DNA of 16,425 nt, taken from Pseudomonadota bacterium (GTDB lineage Bacteria > Pseudomonadota > Alphaproteobacteria > Caulobacterales > Caulobacteraceae). Shown piece by piece: positions 7,971 through 14,754 of the stretch (position 1 is its first letter; each line of letters starts with the position of its first letter). The translations under genes and the position numbers were made by a program. The notes beneath the pieces were generated by a model. The model was not told the origin of the DNA. It searched no databases and saw nothing but the letters and a program-made list of their open reading frames with translations. The DNA lies in contig JAEYTM010000173.1 in the NCBI GenBank assembly GCA_023434015.1, positions 1 to 16,425 on the forward strand. Reading direction: 5' to 3'.

Positions 7971-8177
7971 ATGCCGTCGAGCGTCATCCGGGCCTTCCGC
8001 TACGATCCGACAGAGCAGCGCCTGGACGTAAGGTTCGTCAGCGGCCGCCGCTACAGCTATTTCGAGGTCCCGCCCGAAATCGTCGAGAGGATGCGCGCCA
8101 GCTTCTCGACAGGCGAATTCTTCAACAGCCATATCCGCGACCGCTTCCGCTTCGAGCGCCGCGGGGCGGACGGTTAA
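7971..8177 (+). CDS. Small KTSC-domain protein
   Basis: A 68-residue protein that is nearly all KTSC domain (named after a C-terminal lysyl-tRNA-synthetase segment). The core SSVIRAFRYDPTEQRLDVRF, the RYSYFEVPPEIVERM strand-helix and GEFFNSHIRDRFRF at the end all fit. The domain's biochemical role is not established; small stand-alone versions are common in bacteria and may bind nucleic acid. The ribosome binding site is weak. The gene lies in a 310-base interval between the LolA-like and LacI genes, and its TAA stop overlaps the LacI gene's TAA on the other strand in the palindrome TTAA at 8174-8177. It is probably unrelated to the sugar genes on either side. Confidence 0.75.
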   Translation: MPSSVIRAFRYDPTEQRLDVRFVSGRRYSYFEVPPEIVERMRASFSTGEFFNSHIRDRFRFERRGADG

Positions 8178-9187
8178 CGCGGCGGCGCGAGCGGGGCGGT
8201 GCTGGCGCGCACCACCAGCCGATGGGGCAAGGTGACGTGGCGGGTCGCCTCGACCTCGCCGGTCAGGATGTCCAGCAGCAGGCGCACCACCTCGTGGCCG
8301 ATCCGGTCCATCGGCTGGCTCATGGTGGTCAGCGGCGGATCGAGGAAGCCGGCGAAGCGGATGTCGTCGAAACCCACCAGAGAGATGTCCTGCGGGCAGC
8401 GCAGCCCGCGGCCGCGGATCGCCTGCAGGGCCCCCATGGCCATCTCGTCGCTGAAGCAGAAAATCGCCGTCGGCGCCGGGGTCCGTTCCAGCAGGGCCGC
8501 CGCCTGGCGGGCGCCGGCCTCCAGCGAGAAGTCGCCGGTGGCGACGGCGAGTTCGCCCATCAGTCCGCGCCGGACCGCCGCGTTCTGGACCCCGGCCAGC
8601 CGGTCCCGGCTCAGCGGGCTGACCAGAGGCCCGGTGATCACGCCGACGCGGCTGTGGCCCAGGCCATAGAGGTGATCGATGGCTTCGGCGGTCGCCCGTT
8701 CGTTGTCGATGTGAGCGCTGGAGACGCCGAGGTCGGGACTGTATTCGCAACCGTTGACGATCGGCGTGCGCGGGCCGCCCGCGGCGACCATCTCCGCCAG
8801 GGTGTCGGGCAGGCGGTGACCCAGGAAGATCAGCCCATCCGCTTCCTTGCGGCGCAGCATGGCGGCGAACTGCTCCTCGCGCGCCTCCTCGTCGCGGGTG
8901 TCGCCCAGCAGGACGGAATAGCCGGCAGCCGAGGCGGCCTCCTCGACCCCGCGGATCACCTGGGAGAAGAACGGGTTGGAGATGTCCGGCACTGTCACCA
9001 GGATCTTCTCGGTGCGCAGGGTGCGCAGCATCTTGGCCGCCACGTTCGGCGCATAGCCGAGGACGTTGACCGCCTCCAGTACGCGGGCCCGCGTGGCCTC
9101 GGCCACGACCTCCGGCGCGCTCAGCACGCGGGAGACGGTGGCGGTGGAGACCCCGGCGCTGCGGGCGACATCCTGAATCGTGGCCAT
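8174..9187 (-). CDS. LacI-family transcriptional repressor
   Basis: The 337-residue protein begins MATIQDVARSAGVSTATVSRVLSAP, the LacI/GalR helix-turn-helix, followed by the hinge region GYAPNVAAKMLRT. From about residue 60 there is a periplasmic-binding-protein-like effector domain (ILVTVPDISNPFF, GDTRDEEAREEQ, DGLIFLG, GHSRVGVITGP, ISLVGFDDIRFAGFLDPPLTT). The start is set at 9187 because the helix-turn-helix begins there; the same frame is open to an ATG at 9247, which would add 20 uncharacteristic residues and run into the control region. It diverges from the transporter operon across 184 bases holding a LacI-type palindrome at 9294-9313, and the same palindrome sits before the DUF1080/GMC pair. 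It most likely represses both sets until a sugar-derived inducer binds. The inducer is unknown. Confidence 0.92.
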   Translation of the reverse strand: MATIQDVARSAGVSTATVSRVLSAPEVVAEATRARVLEAVNVLGYAPNVAAKMLRTLRTEKILVTVPDISNPFFSQVIRGVEEAASAAGYSVLLGDTRDEEAREEQFAAMLRRKEADGLIFLGHRLPDTLAEMVAAGGPRTPIVNGCEYSPDLGVSSAHIDNERATAEAIDHLYGLGHSRVGVITGPLVSPLSRDRLAGVQNAAVRRGLMGELAVATGDFSLEAGARQAAALLERTPAPTAIFCFSDEMAMGALQAIRGRGLRCPQDISLVGFDDIRFAGFLDPPLTTMSQPMDRIGHEVVRLLLDILTGEVEATRHVTLPHRLVVRASTAPLAPPR

Positions 9188-9267
9188 GGCCGGAGACTGG
9201 AGACACGGCCCCCTCAATTCAAGGCGTCGATGGACGACCGGCGTCATGCGGCGCGCCCGCCGCGCGG

Positions 9268-9296
9268 TTGCCGGGCGCCGGCGCCTTTGCTATCGA
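9268..9296 (+). promoter_or_regulatory. Possible sigma-70-type promoter of the transporter operon
   Basis: TTGCCG (9268-9273) and TATCGA (9291-9296) are separated by 17 bases. The -35 is close to the alphaproteobacterial TTGACG pattern, and the -10 sits in GCTATC, similar to the start of the Caulobacter GCTA-type -10. The palindromic operator begins at the -10 and covers the expected start site, a classical repressing position. This is a visual match only. Confidence 0.4.
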
Positions 9297-9313
9297 TGCA
9301 ATCGATTACATCG
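9294..9313. promoter_or_regulatory. LacI-type operator, copy 1 (transporter operon)
   Basis: CGATGCAATCGATTACATCG is a 20-base inverted repeat with 9 of 10 pairs matched, centred on the CG of AATCGATT. Its 14-base core TGCAATCGATTACA is the exact reverse complement of the core at 14659-14672. A central CG flanked by symmetric half-sites is the usual LacI-family operator form. It lies in the gap between the LacI gene and the MFS transporter, about 60 bases before the transporter start. Confidence 0.75.
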
Positions 9314-9371
9314 GGAAGCGGGAGCCGGCCCAGAGCTCTCCGCCCGGCGGATCGTCGGGAGGAGACCGAAG

Positions 9372-10616
9372 ATGACGGTGCAGGTTCGTCTGTTCCTCAT
9401 GATGGTGCTGCAGCTCGCCATCTGGGGCGCCTGGGCCCCGAAGCTGTTCCCCTACATGACCATGCTGGGCTTCGCGCCGTGGCAGCAGTCGCTGGTCGGA
9501 AGCTGCTGGGGGGTGGCGGCGGTGGCCGGCATCTTCTTCGCCAACCAGTTCGCCGACCGCAACTTCGCGGCCGAGCGCTTCCTGGCCGGCAGCCACCTGT
9601 TCAGCGGCCTGGCTCTGGTCGGCGTGGCCTTCTCGACCAGCTTCTGGCCGTTCTTCGCCTGCTACCTGATCTACAGCCTGCTGTATGTGCCGACCCTGTC
9701 GGTGACCAATTCGGTGGCCTTCGCCAACCTCAGCGACCCGGCCCGCCAGTTCGGGGTGGTCCGGATGGGCGGGACCATCGGATGGATGCTGGTCAGCTGG
9801 CCGTTCATCTTCCTGCTGGGCGCCCAGGCCGACCCGGCCCAGGTCCGCTGGATCTTCCTGGTGGCGGCGATCCTGTCCTTCGTGCTGGCGGCCTACAGCC
9901 TGACGCTGCCGCACACCCCGCCGCGCCGTGAGGCCGAGGGGGTCGACAAGCTGGCGTGGCGCCGTGCGCTGGGTCTCCTGCGCCTGCCGTTCATGGCGAC
10001 GCTGTTCCTGGTCACCTTCATCGATTCCGTGATCCACAACGGCTATTTCGTCATGGCCGACGCCTTCCTCACCGACCGGGTGGGGATCGCCGGGAACCTC
10101 AGCATGTTGGTGCTCAGCCTCGGCCAGTTCGCCGAGATCCTGACCATGCTGATCCTCGGGCCCGTGCTGATCCGGCTGGGCTGGAAGGCGACCATGATCG
10201 TCGGGGTGCTGGGCCACGCCGCCCGGTTCGCGGTGTTCGCCTTCTTCGCCGACAGCGTCCCGACCATCGTGGCGGTGCAGCTGCTGCACGGCGTCTGCTA
10301 CGCCTTCTTCTTCGCCAGCGTGTACATCTTCGTCGACGCCGCCTTCCCCAAGGATGTGCGCTCCAGCGCCCAGGGCCTGTTCAACCTGCTGATCCTCGGC
10401 ATCGGCAGCGTGGTGGCCAGCTTCCTGTTCCCGCAGCTCATCGGTCAGCTGACCGAGGTGGTCACCGCCGCCGACGGATCGGTGACGCGGGTGGTCGACT
10501 ATCGCACCCTGTTCCTGATCCCGACCGGCATGGCGCTGTTCGCCGTCCTGCTGCTGGCCCTGTTCTTCAAGCCGCCCGAACGGGCGCCCGGCCCCGCCGC
10601 CGCGGCGGCCGCCTGA
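9372..10616 (+). CDS. MFS transporter of the nucleoside:H+ symporter (NupG-like) family
   Basis: A 414-residue inner-membrane protein with about 12 hydrophobic segments. It matches the NHS family of NupG/XapB in several places: LQLAIWGAWAPKLFPYM at the first helix, LIYSLLYVPTLSVTNSVAF, VVRMGGTIGWML, the central loop LPHTPPRREAEG, and HGVCYAFFFASVYIFVDAAFPKDVRSSAQGLFN. The ATG at 9372 has GGGAGGAG 7 bases upstream; an open frame reaches back to 9180 but would overlap the LacI gene and lacks transporter features. It is the first gene of an operon followed by a TIM-barrel, Gfo/Idh and second TIM-barrel gene, so the cargo is probably a sugar or keto-sugar made in the periplasm rather than a nucleoside. 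Family members in sugar gene clusters are often labelled nucleoside permeases. It is likely controlled by the adjacent LacI protein through the operator at 9294-9313. Confidence 0.85.
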   Translation: MTVQVRLFLMMVLQLAIWGAWAPKLFPYMTMLGFAPWQQSLVGSCWGVAAVAGIFFANQFADRNFAAERFLAGSHLFSGLALVGVAFSTSFWPFFACYLIYSLLYVPTLSVTNSVAFANLSDPARQFGVVRMGGTIGWMLVSWPFIFLLGAQADPAQVRWIFLVAAILSFVLAAYSLTLPHTPPRREAEGVDKLAWRRALGLLRLPFMATLFLVTFIDSVIHNGYFVMADAFLTDRVGIAGNLSMLVLSLGQFAEILTMLILGPVLIRLGWKATMIVGVLGHAARFAVFAFFADSVPTIVAVQLLHGVCYAFFFASVYIFVDAAFPKDVRSSAQGLFNLLILGIGSVVASFLFPQLIGQLTEVVTAADGSVTRVVDYRTLFLIPTGMALFAVLLLALFFKPPERAPGPAAAAAA

Positions 10617-10643
10617 TCCCACCCGACGAGAGCGAGACGCGAC

Positions 10644-11612
10644 ATGCGACAGACAGCTTCCGATCTCAGCCGCCGGTCCCTGCTGGCCTGCGGCCTGGCG
10701 ACGGCCGGGGCGGCCCTGACCCCGGCGGCGGCGATGGCCGCCGATCCGTTCTTCAAGCGGGTGAACCTGCCTATCGGCATCCAGCTCTACACCCTGGGGG
10801 CGGACCTCTCGAAGGATCTCGACGGCCACCTCGCGGCGTTGGCCCAGATCGGCTTCCGGCAGGTGGAGATTCCCGGCCTGCTGGGCCGCACGCCGGCCGA
10901 ACTGCGCGCCGCGTTCGACAGGGCGGGGATGGTCTGCCCGGCCGCCCACGTTTCCGGTCGAGGACAGCCGGAGTGGAGCTTCAGCGGCGACCTGGCGAAG
11001 TTGGCCGACAGCCTGGCGACCATCGGCGTGAAGACCGCCGTCCTGCCCAGCCACTATGCGCCCGACCGCTTCGCCTCAGGCCCCGCCGCGGGCGAGACGC
11101 CCGCCGACTTCACCCGTCGCGCCCGCGCCGGCATGACCGCCGACGATTGGAAGATGAATGCGGAGTTCCTCAACCAGAAGGCCGCGGTCCTGAAGCGTTC
11201 GGGGATCGCCGTCGGCTACCACAACCACGCCTACGAGTTCGCGCCGATCGGCAACACCACCGGGCTGGAGATCCTGATCGCCAACACCGACCCGACGCTG
11301 GTCACCATCGAGCTGGATGTCGGCTGGGTCGCGGCGGCGGGCGTCGATCCGGCCGCCTTCTTCGCCAAGCACAAGGGCCGCTTCGGCCTGATGCACGTGA
11401 AGGACCTGCAAGGCCCGGTCCAGGGCAGCTATGAGAACCGCATGAACCCGACCGAGCTCGGGTCGGGCGTGCTCAACTGGGCGAAAATCCTGCCGGCCGC
11501 CTATGCGGCGGGCGTGCGCGGTTTCTACTATGAGCAGGAGCCGCCCTTCGCCCGGCCGCGCCTGGAGGCGGTGAAGATCAGCCACGACTACATCACCCGC
11601 GTCGTCGCATGA
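10644..11612 (+). CDS. Tat-exported TIM-barrel protein (sugar phosphate isomerase/epimerase-like)
   Basis: The 322-residue product starts with a twin-arginine signal (SRRSLLACG, residues 9-17) ending AMA|AD near residue 32, so a folded, probably metal-loaded enzyme reaches the periplasm. The rest is an AP-endonuclease-2-type TIM barrel: LPIGIQLYTLG at the first strand, IGFRQVEIPG, YHNHAYEF (His193, His195, Glu198), ELDVGW (Asp225), LMHVKD (His251) and YYEQE (Glu297). These acidic and histidine residues are the usual divalent-metal and substrate site. Because sugar phosphates are scarce in the periplasm, the substrate is more likely a free sugar, keto-sugar or glycoside; isomerisation, epimerisation or eliminative cleavage are all possible. 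It follows the transporter by 27 bases and overlaps the Gfo/Idh gene by ATGA, which implies translational coupling. Confidence 0.82.
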   Translation: MRQTASDLSRRSLLACGLATAGAALTPAAAMAADPFFKRVNLPIGIQLYTLGADLSKDLDGHLAALAQIGFRQVEIPGLLGRTPAELRAAFDRAGMVCPAAHVSGRGQPEWSFSGDLAKLADSLATIGVKTAVLPSHYAPDRFASGPAAGETPADFTRRARAGMTADDWKMNAEFLNQKAAVLKRSGIAVGYHNHAYEFAPIGNTTGLEILIANTDPTLVTIELDVGWVAAAGVDPAAFFAKHKGRFGLMHVKDLQGPVQGSYENRMNPTELGSGVLNWAKILPAAYAAGVRGFYYEQEPPFARPRLEAVKISHDYITRVVA

Positions 11613-12760
11613 CCAAGCGCGGCCCTATCCGCATGGCCATGGTCGGCGGCGGGCCGGGCTCGTTCATCGGCCCAGTGCACCGCATGGCCGCAGAGCTCGA
11701 CGGCCGCATCCGGCTGGTGGCCGGCGCCTTCAGCCGCGACGCCGGCAAGAACGCCGAGGCCGCCCGCGGCTGGGGCGTCGCGGCCGAGCGGACCTACGAC
11801 GACTACCGCGCCATGATCGCCGCCGAGGCCGCCCGCGACGACGGCGCCGAGCTGGTGGCGGTGGTGACGCCCAACCATCTACACTTCGACGTCTCGGCCG
11901 CCGCCCTGCGCGCCGGGCTGCACGTGATGAGCGACAAGCCAGCGACCCTGAACCTCGCGGAGGCGCAGGAGCTGGCCCGCATCGTCGCCGCCTCGGGCCG
12001 GCTGTATGGCCTGACCCACACCTACACCGGCTATCCGATGGTGCGAGAGGCGCGCGAGATCGTCGCCCGCGGGGACCTCGGCAAGGTGCGCAAGATCGTC
12101 GTCGAATATTCCCAGGGCTGGCTGTCGCGGCCGATCGAGCGCGACGGCGACAACAAGCAGGCCACCTGGCGCTCGGACCCGGCCCTGTCGGGCGTCGGCG
12201 GCTGCATCGGCGACATCGGCGTCCACGCCTTCAACATCGTCGAGTTCGTGGCCGGAGTGCGGGTCGAGCGGATCTGCGCCGACCTCGCGAGCGTGGTGCC
12301 GGGCCGCACCCTGGACGACGACTGCAACGTGCTGCTGGGCTTCGAGGGCGGGGCGCGCGGCGTGCTGGTCGCCTCGCAGATCTCGGCCGGAGCCCGCAAC
12401 GGCCTGAAGCTGCAGGTCTATGGCGAAAAGGGCGGCCTGACCTGGCGCCACGAACGGCACACCGAACTGACCCTCGACTGGCTGGACGCCCCGAGCCAGA
12501 CGCTGCACGCCGCCTCGCCTTATCTCGGCGCGACAGCGCGGGCGTCCTCGCGTATCCCGACGGGCCATCCGGAGGGCTTCATCGAGGCCTTCGCCAACCT
12601 CTACCGCGACCTCGCCGACGCGATCGCCGAGGGCCGGCCCGACGCCTCGCCGGTCCCCGGGATCGCCGAGGGCGTGCGCGGCATGGCCTTCGTCGAGCGG
12701 GCGGTCGCCGCCAGCCGGGCGGGCGAGGGCTGGACATCCCTGGGAGACGACCTGCCATGA
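11609..12760 (+). CDS. Gfo/Idh/MocA-family NAD(P)-dependent oxidoreductase
   Basis: A 383-residue cytoplasmic dehydrogenase. The N-terminal Rossmann fold has IRMAMVGGGPGSFIGPVH, AGAFSRDAGKN and VAVVTPNHLH. The family's EKP motif appears as DKP (Lys110-Pro111, in MSDKPATLNLAEA), and the C-terminal catalytic segment GGCIGDIGVHAFNI carries Asp202 and His206. GHPEGFIEAFANLYRDLADAI near the end is also characteristic. The start ATG overlaps the previous stop (ATGA), and its own stop overlaps the next start in the same way, so three enzymes are made from one coupled message. In glycoside 3-oxidation systems such enzymes oxidise C3 of a sugar or reduce the 3-keto-sugar after cleavage. Since a GMC enzyme is available here for the oxidation, I infer reduction of an imported keto-sugar, without proof. 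No signal peptide is present. Confidence 0.87.
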   Translation: MTKRGPIRMAMVGGGPGSFIGPVHRMAAELDGRIRLVAGAFSRDAGKNAEAARGWGVAAERTYDDYRAMIAAEAARDDGAELVAVVTPNHLHFDVSAAALRAGLHVMSDKPATLNLAEAQELARIVAASGRLYGLTHTYTGYPMVREAREIVARGDLGKVRKIVVEYSQGWLSRPIERDGDNKQATWRSDPALSGVGGCIGDIGVHAFNIVEFVAGVRVERICADLASVVPGRTLDDDCNVLLGFEGGARGVLVASQISAGARNGLKLQVYGEKGGLTWRHERHTELTLDWLDAPSQTLHAASPYLGATARASSRIPTGHPEGFIEAFANLYRDLADAIAEGRPDASPVPGIAEGVRGMAFVERAVAASRAGEGWTSLGDDLP

Positions 12761-13812
12761 AGACGCTCAAGGGGCCGGCCATCTTCCTCGCCCAGTTCAT
12801 CGGGGCCGAGGCGCCGTTCAACCGGCTGGACACCATCGCCGACTGGGCGGCCGGCCACGGCTATGTCGGGGTGCAGATGCCCACCGGCGGCGCCGATTCC
12901 TTCTTCGACCTGGAGCAGGCGGCGGTCAGCCAGGCCTATTGCGACGACGTCGCCGGTCGGCTGGCCGAGCGCGGCCTGCAGATCACCGAGCTGTCCACCC
13001 ACCTGCAGGGCCAGCTCGTCGCGGTGCATCCGGCCTATGACGAGCTGTTCGACGGCTTCGCGCCGGAGGCGCTGCGCGGCAAGCCGGCCGAACGCCAGGC
13101 CTGGGCGGTGCAGCAGGTGAAGTGGGCGGCCAGAGCCAGCCAGCGGCTGGGGCTTACCGCCCACGCCACCTTCTCCGGCGCGCTCGCCTGGCCCTATGTC
13201 TACCCCTGGCCGCAGCGGCCGGCCGGGCTGATCGAGGAAGCCTTCGCCGAGCTCGGCCGGCGCTGGCGCCCGATCCTCGACGCCTTCGAGGACGCCGGCG
13301 TCGACGCCTGTTTCGAGATCCACCCGGGGGAGGACCTGCATGACGGCGCGACCTTCGAGCGGTTCCTCGACGTGGTCGGCGGTCACGCGCGGGCCAACAT
13401 CCTGTTCGACCCCAGCCACTTCGTGCTGCAGCAGCTCGACTACCTGGACTTCATCGACCGCTATCACGAGCGGATCCGCGCCTTCCATGTGAAGGACGCC
13501 GAGTTCCGGCCGACGGGGCGCTCGGGCGTCTATGGCGGCTACCAGTCCTGGGTGGACCGGCCAGGCCGGTTCCGTTCGCTGGGCGACGGCCAGGTCGACT
13601 TCAGGGCGATCTTCTCCAAGCTGGCCCAGTACGACTATCCCGGCTGGGCGGTGCTTGAGTGGGAGTGCGCCCTGAAGCATCCGGAGGACGGCGCCCGCGA
13701 AGGCGCGCCCTTCATCCGCGATCACATCATCCGGGTCACCGACCACGCCTTCGACGACTTCGCCGGCGTCGGCTCCGACCCCGCCCGCAACCGGCGGCTG
13801 CTGGGACTCTAG
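12757..13812 (+). CDS. Cytoplasmic TIM-barrel protein (sugar phosphate isomerase/epimerase-like)
   Basis: This 351-residue protein is a second AP-endonuclease-2-type TIM barrel but has no signal peptide, so it acts in the cytoplasm. Metal-site residues are visible in CFEIHPGED (Glu187), LFDPSHF (Asp218, His221), AFHVKDAEF (His244) and VLEWECAL (Glu301). It differs from the Tat-exported barrel two genes upstream in length and in most positions, so this is not a recent duplication. A long insert GVYGGYQSWVDRPGRFRSLGDGQVDF between the last strands resembles isomerases acting on larger substrates. It overlaps the Gfo/Idh gene by ATGA and ends the operon; its TAG overlaps the TAG of the convergent DUF1080 gene. 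The likely role is to isomerise, epimerise or cleave a keto-sugar next to the Gfo/Idh enzyme. Related barrels take part in C-glycoside cleavage, which is an alternative. Confidence 0.83.
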   Translation: MKTLKGPAIFLAQFIGAEAPFNRLDTIADWAAGHGYVGVQMPTGGADSFFDLEQAAVSQAYCDDVAGRLAERGLQITELSTHLQGQLVAVHPAYDELFDGFAPEALRGKPAERQAWAVQQVKWAARASQRLGLTAHATFSGALAWPYVYPWPQRPAGLIEEAFAELGRRWRPILDAFEDAGVDACFEIHPGEDLHDGATFERFLDVVGGHARANILFDPSHFVLQQLDYLDFIDRYHERIRAFHVKDAEFRPTGRSGVYGGYQSWVDRPGRFRSLGDGQVDFRAIFSKLAQYDYPGWAVLEWECALKHPEDGAREGAPFIRDHIIRVTDHAFDDFAGVGSDPARNRRLLGL

Positions 13813-14606
13813 CGACCCGCCGGGATCTCCTGGATGCGGATGTCCCTGAACTCCACCGGATGGCCCTCGCTCTGCAGGGCGATGTAGCCGCCGTCGAGCG
13901 CCAGGGCGCCGCCCCGCTCGGCGATCAGTTTCGCGGTGGTGGGATCGGCCGGATCGAGCTCCGGGACCGTATAGCGGTGGACGACCTGGCCGTTGATCCG
14001 GTGGGTGACTTCGCCGGAGGGCGTGACCTCCAGTTCGGCCTCGGTCCAGGTTCCGTTGGGGATCGTCGGGCCCGTCGAGGCGATACAGTGCTGATGCGTG
14101 CGGACGCCGGCGACCGCGACGGTCGTGCCCGGCGTGCAGACCGCCCCGGTCGGACGGTCCTCGGCGGTCATCCGGCCAAGGAACTGGAACTCCAGCGACA
14201 CCGGCCAGAGCTGGTCCTTCGGAATGCTCTGCGGGCTCTGGGAATGGAACATCACCCCGCTGTTGCTGTGCGCCCAGGTCGGGGCGTCCGGCAGGCTGGG
14301 GTCCAGCAGGCGGTAGCTCAGCCGCAGGCGATAGGCCTTGAACGGGGTGTTGTAGAACAGGTGGCCGAACCTCTGGTCGAAGGTCTGGTAGCCGCCGTAG
14401 GAGACCCGGATCGCGCCGTCCGCCACGCTGAAGGTGCCGCGGTAGTTGTCGCCCACATCATGGCCGTGGATCTTGACGGTCCAGCCGTCCAGAGAGCGCC
14501 CGTCGAACAGCGGACGCCAGCCGTCCTGGGCCTCGGCCGCGGAAGCGGCGAACGTCGCCACGGCGCAGGCTGCGACCGCGCAGCGCTTGAAGAGTTCGGT
14601 AGCCAC
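13809..14606 (-). CDS. Exported DUF1080 (3-keto-glycoside hydrolase family) protein
   Basis: The 265-residue product has a signal peptide (residues 1-26, ending AEA|QD) and then a single DUF1080 jelly-roll domain. The signature GWRPLFDGRSLDGW sits at about residues 29-42, followed by GTFSVADGAIRVSYGGY, RLRLSYRLLD, HSNSGVMFHSQSP, LEFQFLGR, GTWTEAELEVTPSG and HPVEFRDIRIQEI at the end. Members of this family cleave 3-keto-glycosides or lie beside glycoside 3-dehydrogenases, so periplasmic hydrolysis of a C3-oxidised glycoside is the expected role. The GTG start at 14606 is chosen because AGGGGGG lies 6 bases upstream and the signal peptide begins there; an ATG further up at 14690 would place the operator inside the gene. 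It diverges from the GMC flavoprotein gene across the LacI-type operator at 14659-14672, so the pair is probably co-induced. Confidence 0.87.
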   Translation of the reverse strand: MATELFKRCAVAACAVATFAASAAEAQDGWRPLFDGRSLDGWTVKIHGHDVGDNYRGTFSVADGAIRVSYGGYQTFDQRFGHLFYNTPFKAYRLRLSYRLLDPSLPDAPTWAHSNSGVMFHSQSPQSIPKDQLWPVSLEFQFLGRMTAEDRPTGAVCTPGTTVAVAGVRTHQHCIASTGPTIPNGTWTEAELEVTPSGEVTHRINGQVVHRYTVPELDPADPTTAKLIAERGGALALDGGYIALQSEGHPVEFRDIRIQEIPAGR

Positions 14607-14612
14607 CTGGCG

Positions 14613-14619
14613 CCCCCCT
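14613..14619 (-). promoter_or_regulatory. Ribosome binding site that sets the GTG start of the DUF1080 gene
   Basis: Read on the - strand this is AGGGGGG, 6 bases before the GTG at 14606-14604. No comparable site precedes the in-frame ATG at 14690, so it decides the start. Confidence 0.65.
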
Positions 14620-14657
14620 ATGTCGCGCGGCGTTGGGTCCCGCCGCTTCGTCTTGAA

Positions 14658-14673
14658 ATGTAATCGATTGCAT
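14658..14673. promoter_or_regulatory. LacI-type operator, copy 2 (DUF1080/GMC divergent promoters)
   Basis: ATGTAATCGATTGCAT is a 16-base inverted repeat with 7 of 8 pairs matched, centred on the CG of AATCGATT. Its core TGTAATCGATTGCA is the exact reverse complement of the core at 9297-9310. It lies 52 bases before the DUF1080 GTG and about 80 bases before the GMC ATG, and could control both. No convincing -10/-35 pair could be fixed on either side. Confidence 0.75.
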
Positions 14674-14720
14674 GGAACGCTGCAGCACAATTAAGCGGCG
14701 ATCAGACCGCTGAGCAGGAC

Positions 14721-14737
14721 CCCGGCGGGACGCCGGG
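14721..14737 (+). other. GC-rich hairpin in the leader of the GMC gene
   Basis: CCCGGCG and CGCCGGG form a perfect 7-bp stem with a GGA loop, ending 6 bases before the ribosome binding site AAGGGAG (14744-14750). There is no T-run, so it is not a typical terminator. It may protect the message end or affect translation, or be neutral. Confidence 0.4.
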
Positions 14738-14754
14738 CGCCTGAAGGGAGCGAG

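Noticed and set aside
9180..9247. Overlap of LacI and transporter genes if the longest frames are used
   Set aside because: The helix-turn-helix starts at 9187 and the transporter has a strong ribosome binding site before 9372. With these starts there is a 184-base control region and no overlap.
9274..9285. Palindrome GGCGCCGGCGCC as a second regulator site
   Set aside because: Such GC-only palindromes arise easily at this base composition and no second copy was seen at the other promoter.
5249..9931. A 1560-codon open frame on the + strand
   Set aside because: It runs antisense to the quinoprotein, LolA-like and LacI genes and over the KTSC and transporter genes. Its translation is low-complexity Arg/Gly/Ala/His, the usual artefact of high GC; the genes it crosses have clear domains.
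9372..10616. Transporter as a true nucleoside permease
   Set aside because: The family match is real, but no nucleoside-metabolism gene is nearby and all co-operonic genes handle sugars, so nucleoside transport is not supported.
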